From Conus ventricosus (lineage: Eukaryota > Mollusca > Gastropoda > Neogastropoda > Conidae): a stretch of 64,000 bases of DNA. Positions 57,669 to 64,000 of this stretch are shown one piece after another (position 1 is the stretch's first letter; every line of letters starts with the position of its first letter). Under the pieces are notes generated by a model. The model saw only the letters and a program-made list of their open reading frames with translations. It did no database searches and was not told the origin of the DNA. The DNA lies in contig CM031618.1 in assembly GCA_018398815.1 (NCBI GenBank), positions 56,272,636-56,336,635 of the forward strand, given 5' to 3'. The position numbers and the translations under genes are program-made.

Positions 57669-60509
57669 TTACGGGCAAACACAGCAAGGCTTTGAACACT
57701 TAGTGATTAAAGTAAAAACTGCAGAAAAAACTACAGTAGAAATTGCATTGCCAAGACATTACATTGTTGTGACAGTAACATTTATGATATTTTTTGGGTT
57801 GATAGTATGTTATGCTGCAAAATTTAAATGTATATTGCTGTAACAGCACAAACATACTGAACAAACAGAGTGTTGATAAAAAGGTAGAGTCCAAATAAAG
57901 TTAAATCTTTCTTTAAATTTTACCTTTTATTTTAAAAAAAAAGCATTATAATGTATATTCTTTTACATTCACAATGATTAAATAAACCAAGTTAATTCAA
58001 ATCATAATGATGAAATACTTAACATGTTATTGGAAATGCTTAAATCAAAACCCTGTGAAAAATAATGTGTTGCAGAGGATGACCTTTTGTTTACAAAGAA
58101 AAAGCAATACATTTTTGCTTACAAAGAACAACCGATACTAAAATTTAATTGTAAGGAATGGCAGTGAGCAGTAACAACACAACACACACACTTTTTCCCC
58201 AGTAATTTCACACACGCACACTCACACACACACACATGATATCACATAACGATGAAGAAACAGAGTGGGAAATTTACATAAAACATGCACTCATAGTTCA
58301 ATTAAGTGTCCTATGCCATGTTTTAAATTTTTTTTTTTCTCAGTAAATTGGGAAACACACACACACACCAAAACCCACCCCACATGATATGCACAATGTG
58401 AAGAAACAGACAGGGAAATTTACATAAAATCATGCACTCATAGTTCAATTAAGTGGTCCTGGGCCATGCTTTGTTTTTTTTTTTTCTTTTTTTCATTGTT
58501 TTTTTCTTTAAATGAGAAAAAAGCATCACATTTTTATTATTTGTTTTAACCTTTTGCCAAGCTTGTGGGTGAAAAGTTTCCCCCGACGTTTTTTTTTAAT
58601 ATCTTCTAAATCTCGTTTTCATAATATGTAACTAAAGTTTTATGGGTTTGGTTTATTGTGTATTTGTGCTTGCCCCATTAAATATTGTGGTGTTTTGGTG
58701 GTAAATAAAGGAGAAAATAATAAAAGCTTATAATCCTCATGATACTGTGGGTGGCATGTCACCCTACCAATTAAAGAAGCATTCTCACATGCTGGGCTTG
58801 TGTGGTGGCTGGTCACCCCTAATCTTTCATAAGGGGCCCCAGCCTTTACCCGACATGCCAAGGGTTCATGGGTGGTTGGTCACCCAAAACCTATAGGCCA
58901 TAGTCTTTACCACACATGTCGGTGTTCACTATTGGGTGTGTTGTTAGTTGGAGGACCACCAGACCAGGATAAAAGTGAATGAGGTGTGAGCGTGTCCCCC
59001 ACTTCAAAATTTTCCCGAGGCAGAGCAGTTGGGCTTGGGGACTGAGAAGTGGGTGACCGAGGAAGAGATGGAGACTAAGAAGTTATCGCCCCTTTTGAGG
59101 ATGCAGTCCATGTTGCATCAATGATGAAAATCTGTGAACATGCCCCTGATTGCCTTCTGGAAGACTTATCTTACCCAAAAATTTGGGCCCGAATGTAGTT
59201 TTCTATGATGATGATTTGGCGTGTGTCACAGATCCACTCTCCTGAGAAAGCGACATTAATTTTCTGAGGAAATTTGCTCTTGTAAACAACATGCTTGTGT
59301 GGCCAACCAAGGCAGACACAGATTCAGTGCAAAGCATATTTGTGTTTGCCAGTGACTTCAAAAATGTCTCCAAAAAAACTATTGGCCATGCCTGGTCTGT
59401 TCCAATTAACAAATGAACTATGTTTACATAGTCAAAACCCCAAACTGCCCGTCAGCAAGAGTGGGACTTCCCACCCCTTATCGTAAGTGACCTTTTGTTT
59501 GGGTGGCTGCCAACAACTTGTCAAAAGAGCAAAAATAACATGATTTTATCAATAACAATACAGACAATCATAACCAATTTTTGTTGAAATCTGTCAATAA
59601 GTTTTGCAAAAACTGCGGTTTTAATTCGGACATCATCATCATTCCGCCCCCGTTGGCCCCTATTCTAGTGCAGGAATAAAATGTAGGTACAAAATAACAA
59701 AAATGACACTTGATTTTACAGGAAATACTGTACAGAAACTGTATACAAAATTTGGAAACAGTTCATGAAGTAGTTTAGAAGTTATAGCAATTTAAGTGTG
59801 GCGGGCGATTCTACCCCATTTTTCGCCGTCCAAAATTGCAATATTTCTTTTTAGCACAAAAGTTTCATATATGTTTTATAGCAGATACCTCAGAAAAAAA
59901 AATGACTTAGCTTAGTACAACTTAGAGAGTTTGTCCAAACCAAATGGAAACTCTGAATGTCCATTTTTACTGTGCTGCAGTGCTTCAAAGTAGCCCCAAA
60001 CATGCAAATTCGAAAAGCGCTGAATTGCGATTTATTACAAGTTTGACCACTTTATCACACAAAAGCCATGTAAACTGATACCATGGAATTTACTTGTTCA
60101 AAGAGTGTAGTTGTATAGATTGAGAAAAACCAATTTATAACCAGATATATCAATCATGTATGATCCTATTGGCTTTCAAACTTGGAAGATATCTCATTTT
60201 GTCAGGTGCATAAAAACGTTTTCAACTTTAAACTGCAATATCTCGAAAAGACTGAAGATAGAGACTTCATTCTTGTTGTGTTTTGTATGTTTTTCCATTT
60301 ACTTTTCAATGATATAGATTTTAAATATGAAAAAAAAATATGCTAATTTTGGCTGCCGGGACCTAATACTATACTTGTATTTTTACAGTTACAATAGTCA
60401 AAATTATGGTCAGACTTAAATCTGATAGTGAAGACTGGCAGGAAGCTTATTCTTCAAACTCTGTTCACAAATAAAGACATGAAAAATGTCCATTCAACAG
60501 ATCACTCAC
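55435..60509. other. PRRC2 intron, unidentified DNA
   Basis: Contains a CpG-rich block at 56,280-57,130, a 47-base dC tract at 57,622-57,668, a dG tract near 57,520-57,532, CA/AC tracts at 58,180-58,240 and 58,355, a pair of ~100-bp similar segments (about 58,195-58,345 and 58,350-58,500), and imperfect ~60-bp repeats at 58,740-58,940. A plus-strand frame at about 59,095-59,195 reads FEDAVHVASMMKICEHAPD, unrecognised. No transposon ends found. Confidence 0.4.
57622..57668. repeat. dC homopolymer, 47 bases
   Basis: Uninterrupted run of C. Its exact length is unreliable in any assembly. Confidence 0.8.
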
Positions 60510-60616
60510 TTGCATAGTTGTTGAAATCTATGTTTGCCAGGGCATCCTTTTTCTCCTTCTCCCCATTTCAATGGCTTGGATACATCGGTTTAGATCAGTT
60601 TTCCTCCCCAACTGCC
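60510..60616 (-). CDS. PRRC2: PRRC2 internal exon, most 5' one seen (frame broken)
   Basis: The 3' half reads EKEKKDALANIDFNNYA, ending in phase 1 at a perfect donor (A|GTGAGT). The split codon joins the next exon's GT to give serine, so the protein continues YASVVVIDDQPEV. This is the clearest PRRC2-like stretch in the window. The acceptor is TTACAG at 60,617-60,618. No single frame stays open across the 107 bp. TDVSKP, then IEMG, then EKEKKDAL lie in successive frames, as if single bases were missing from the CC run (about 60,573) and the GGGG run (about 60,561). That suggests consensus errors close to the gap rather than a dead exon, because downstream exons are intact. The 5' frame of this exon is uncertain. 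Confidence 0.6.
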
Positions 60617-62300
60617 CTGTAAGATTCGTCACAAGTCAGTTTCTTTCTTCACTTCACAAGACCGTTTTTACTACCTCATTCTTTCATTTCATAGACAACG
60701 CAGTCATCACCCCTTTTTAAACTTTACCCGCCGTGTCCGCTGAGAGCGGCAGACGGGATTTCTTTCCCTTGCAGCGCGTCAGCCAAGCCGGCGGACGGGG
60801 AGACAGTAAATTCTGCCGTGTCCACCACTATCGGCGGACAGGAACATAAAAATTCCTACACTTTACTTGAAATGGTCTAGGGGGAAAAAAGTCTATAATT
60901 CGCCTTGAGGATATCCTAAACGGTTGTAGACCTACTTTTAGTGCTCTATTTGTGAACTTGGCTGACCTCAGCAGCTTTGAAATAAAGGAACTGGCACTGG
61001 GATTTCCTGCCAAGCACAGCTGGAATTTCCGTGCCAGAAAAAAAGTCGGTCGGCGACAGGGCAGTACCAATTTCTCGCTCAATGAAGCGCTTGAAATTAT
61101 ATAACTGATCTGACAATGAGGGCCGCGATAGATATATAGATAATTTCAACTCAGAAGAGGAAAGTGAATTATTTTAAGATGCAGCTGAAAAATAATGGTT
61201 CTGATGATAAATCATGAACATCAACTGCAGCAAATGCCACCGCATCACATGTGGACGCCAATTCAGAAGATTCAAACACAAATGCATTTGATCAAAACAC
61301 GACTAATGCAAACAATCGCAATGTCGCTCGCTTGTTTGCTTCTGGAATAAAATGTAAACAAAGAAATTTTTTTTAACTTGTCAACCATGCTCTTCAACGG
61401 GCAGTCGCGTCTACACATTAAAAATAAGTGATTCGAAATCACTATGTTTGATTAGTTGAGTGTTGGTTCTTTCCCATGACACCTAACACAACACTGTCAA
61501 TTGTCTGGCTACTGTAAAATAAAAATTAAAAAATTTTAAGTTGCGAAATATGCGCGTCAGCAGGGACTGAGCGCCGTGCGTGAGCGTGCGGGACCAGATA
61601 TTCGTGCCTTGCGTGCCGCCCACAACTGCATAGTATTAATATGATTGTCAAGTACACATGAATTTTGTTCACTTACTTGAAGGGCACTATCACGCAAGAC
61701 ATAGATAATGGTTCACCAACCTGTATCTTACAAAGCAACTTGGGCGATACACATAACTACTTTTGCATTACTTTCACGCTAGATCACATCACTATCCAGA
61801 CCAGCAAATCCTAGAGACTTGAGATGAATATTTCTAACATGTGAAGAATAAATCAAAAGCCCAGAGTAATAGAGAACATTGAACCATAACATTACCTGTG
61901 TTAAAATTCTGCACATTGTACCGGTACATAAATTTCGCTGCTTTCTCCAGAACTTTACTTTGCGCTCAAGTGATAACGTTATTTAGTCCATACACAAATA
62001 ATCATTTTCTTTTTCTTCCAACACTAGTGTGTACACTACTAATACTCTTTTTCTTCCAACATAGAGTATAAACTACACAAATACATCTGTAAGTAGTTCC
62101 AAAGTATCACTATTCATTTGTAATCTCAGTCCATTCTCCTTCGATTCGGACACCGATTCGACTAACTTCCACGTCTTCCACTCGGTTTCTATTTTTCACC
62201 GGTCGTTCCGCCATTTTGTTTTCGACCGGCCAAACCGGCGTCACTTACGATCGACCTTCTCGATCTAACACTAAGATCTCTTTACATTTACAACACTTCA
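60617..62300. other. Unidentified DNA upstream of the last PRRC2 exon seen
   Basis: Includes a GC-rich hairpin-like start at 60,728-60,760 (CCCGCCGTGTCCGCTGAGAG) and an acidic peptide SDNEGRDRYIDNFNSEEESE at about 61,107-61,166 on the plus strand, which recalls piggyBac N-termini, but no matching terminal repeats were found. Confidence 0.35.
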
Positions 62301-63374
62301 GTGTCTCTCCCGAGGTTGGTTGAGCTTTTCTATCCCTCTATCCACCTCTTTGTCTCCCCTTTGCGATCGTGCGTTTCGTGTTTGTTCCCACCACCAGTGC
62401 CCAACATGGTGAAGGACACTAACGGCTCGAGACGCCACTCTTCGGCAGTCGCTCTCTACCCCGGAGGGGCGCGTGTCGATTCACGGGACAAACCACTCGC
62501 GCACACGATGAGCGTACGGTCGGTGTAGAGGAGGGTTCCGCGCAGGGGACGCGCGACCATCATTCGATTCCCCTCTACCCTACGGCGGATACACGATCGT
62601 CGCGATCGAAGTCCAACAGTCAGTCCCAGTCGGATGGGCAAGCGGCAGTCATTGCCGACTGTTTTTGATTTGCTTCTTTCCTAAGCCCAAATCCAAGGGC
62701 AAGGCTCCATGAAAGGGACCTGCCCGTTCTAAATCTTCCCGTTCCCGATGGTTCGCCTGTGCGACTTCGACCGCGTAAGGAGGACCTATCCTATCATGCC
62801 GCGTCCGGCGATCATCGGCCCAGGGGACCCTTGCCGAGACCGGACGGCACGGGTGACGACTCGCGGCCGGAATCACCGCACGTCACCCGATCTATTGAGA
62901 CTCGTGACAGCTAGCACCTCCCCACTAACGTCACCCAGTCTCATCACGCTCTCCCAACCGTGTCGGGTTCAGCCACGACCGGACACGAGGAGCGTCAACA
63001 CTCGGTGGAGGGGCTGTGGCCAGTCTTTGGTGGTACCCCCACTGACCACAACCCCGGGTCAGGTACGCAGGCATCGACTAGCTCGGATCTGCGCCCTCAC
63101 CCCCGACGGTCGAACCACCCGATCGATCGTCTCAATCTCCCCTAGGGGTACAGGACGTTGGGGAGCGGACTTCTTCCGCTCCCCTATTGGGCAACGTCCG
63201 CGGTCCCGTTCCTCGGGGGGAGGATCGACCAGCAGGGCCAGGGGTAACCTTTGTCCTTGAGTCTTACGGTCGACTCAGCCATCCCGTCGTACCCACGGCA
63301 GGGGCTCGGCGACGTAACACCACCGACCCTCTGCACGCAGGGGGCCGGCGCGGACCCCACGGGTGAGGGATGCG
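62301..63374 (+). other. GC-rich, CpG-rich block with broken open frames, cut by gap
   Basis: GC content rises sharply from about 62,200. Frames on the plus strand are Arg/Ser/Pro/Thr-rich: MVKDTNGSRRHSSAVALYPG at 62,406, later SGSATTGHEERQHSVEGLWP at about 62,957 and GVTFVLESYGRLSHPVVPT near the end, in different frames. Composition suggests the gag-like 5' part of a retroelement, but I see no zinc knuckle, protease or polymerase motif before the N run. Function unknown. Confidence 0.35.
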
Positions 63375-64000
63375 NNNNNNNNNNNNNNNNNNNNNNNNNN
63401 NNNNNNNNNNNNNNNNNNNNNNNNNNNNNNNNNNNNNNNNNNNNNNNNNNNNNNNNNNNNNNNNNNNNNNNNNNNNNNNNNNNNNNNNNNNNNNNNNNNN
63501 NNNNNNNNNNNNNNNNNNNNNNNNNNNNNNNNNNNNNNNNNNNNNNNNNNNNNNNNNNNNNNNNNNNNNNNNNNNNNNNNNNNNNNNNNNNNNNNNNNNN
63601 NNNNNNNNNNNNNNNNNNNNNNNNNNNNNNNNNNNNNNNNNNNNNNNNNNNNNNNNNNNNNNNNNNNNNNNNNNNNNNNNNNNNNNNNNNNNNNNNNNNN
63701 NNNNNNNNNNNNNNNNNNNNNNNNNNNNNNNNNNNNNNNNNNNNNNNNNNNNNNNNNNNNNNNNNNNNNNNNNNNNNNNNNNNNNNNNNNNNNNNNNNNN
63801 NNNNNNNNNNNNNNNNNNNNNNNNNNNNNNNNNNNNNNNNNNNNNNNNNNNNNNNNNNNNNNNNNNNNNNNNNNNNNNNNNNNNNNNNNNNNNNNNNNNN
63901 NNNNNNNNNNNNNNNNNNNNNNNNNNNNNNNNNNNNNNNNNNNNNNNNNNNNNNNNNNNNNNNNNNNNNNNNNNNNNNNNNNNNNNNNNNNNNNNNNNNN
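63375..64000. other. Assembly gap (N)
   Basis: All bases are N to the end of the window. Confidence 1.

Larger units (their letters stand above)
18920..60616 (-). other. PRRC2: PRRC2-family gene, 3' portion (15 coding exons plus 3' UTR)
   Basis: Fifteen exons on the minus strand join with GT-AG introns and matching phases from 60,616 to the stop at 20,053. Identification rests on family-like stretches: DALANIDFNNYA continuing into SVVVIDDQPEV across an intron, DGFQEVTSKK, KLPPRLAKQKEQ, QHDSGIDVSD, GSDIQLSFGF, and Q/P/S-rich C-terminal exons. PRRC2 proteins (A, B and C in vertebrates, Nocte in flies) are large, mostly disordered cytoplasmic proteins linked to eIF3/eIF4G2, leaky scanning past upstream start codons, and stress granules. 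About 1,455 codons are present. The N-terminal exons are not seen and should lie beyond the gap at 63,375. Introns total over 35 kb and are full of transposons. The family call was made by eye from conserved stretches, without a database search. Confidence 0.8.

Noticed and set aside
59095..59520. Possible coding exon (FEDAVHVASMMKICEHAPD) or piggyBac C-terminus
   Set aside because: The open stretch is short and frames break soon after. No DDE or cysteine-domain motif could be placed.

Overview
The window is animal nuclear DNA, most likely from a mollusc and probably a gastropod. The evidence is the intron-rich gene with GT-AG splice sites, the dense (CA)n, (CT)n and (TA)n tracts, the tRNA-derived SINEs, the RTE-type and RNase H-bearing LINEs, and the many short DNA transposons. 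The lineage call is inference. There are no operons, CRISPR arrays or rRNA genes, and no intact tRNA gene was seen.

The one recognisable host gene is on the minus strand. It is the 3' part of a PRRC2-family gene (vertebrate PRRC2A/B/C; Drosophila Nocte is the fly relative). I traced 15 coding exons from 60,616 down to a stop codon at 20,053, about 1,455 codons. Splice phases agree along the whole chain. The 5' exons lie beyond 60.6 kb, in or past the run of N that starts at 63,375. From family knowledge, PRRC2 proteins are large, disordered, cytoplasmic factors that associate with translation initiation machinery and stress granules. Two features stand out. One exon (30,800-31,661) carries an array of about 16 units of 11 residues. 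A few exons (60.5 kb, 54.9 kb and the last exon) contain reading-frame breaks that each look like one missing base, several of them in a homopolymer.

Layout: 1-18.9 kb is gene-poor DNA with minisatellites, microsatellites, dC/dG tracts and SINE remnants. 18.9-60.6 kb is the PRRC2 locus, whose introns hold most of the mobile elements: four piggyBac-like elements with TTAA flanks, two hAT-like elements with 6-bp target duplications, a nearly complete but decayed RNase H-type LINE (47.6-53.6 kb), an RTE-type LINE fragment, a 5'-truncated LINE end inside a 40-bp satellite, and a three-level nest (piggyBac > hAT > SINE) at 45-47 kb. 60.6-63.37 kb is GC-rich, CpG-rich and unidentified. 63,375-64,000 is an assembly gap.

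I found no convincing new multi-gene system. The most useful leads are the hendecad repeat exon, the piggyBac derivatives that keep only the acidic N-terminal coding end, the paired 6-bp-TSD hAT elements, the near-perfect hairpins flanked by microsatellites, and the short tandem duplications that sit next to several PRRC2 splice sites.
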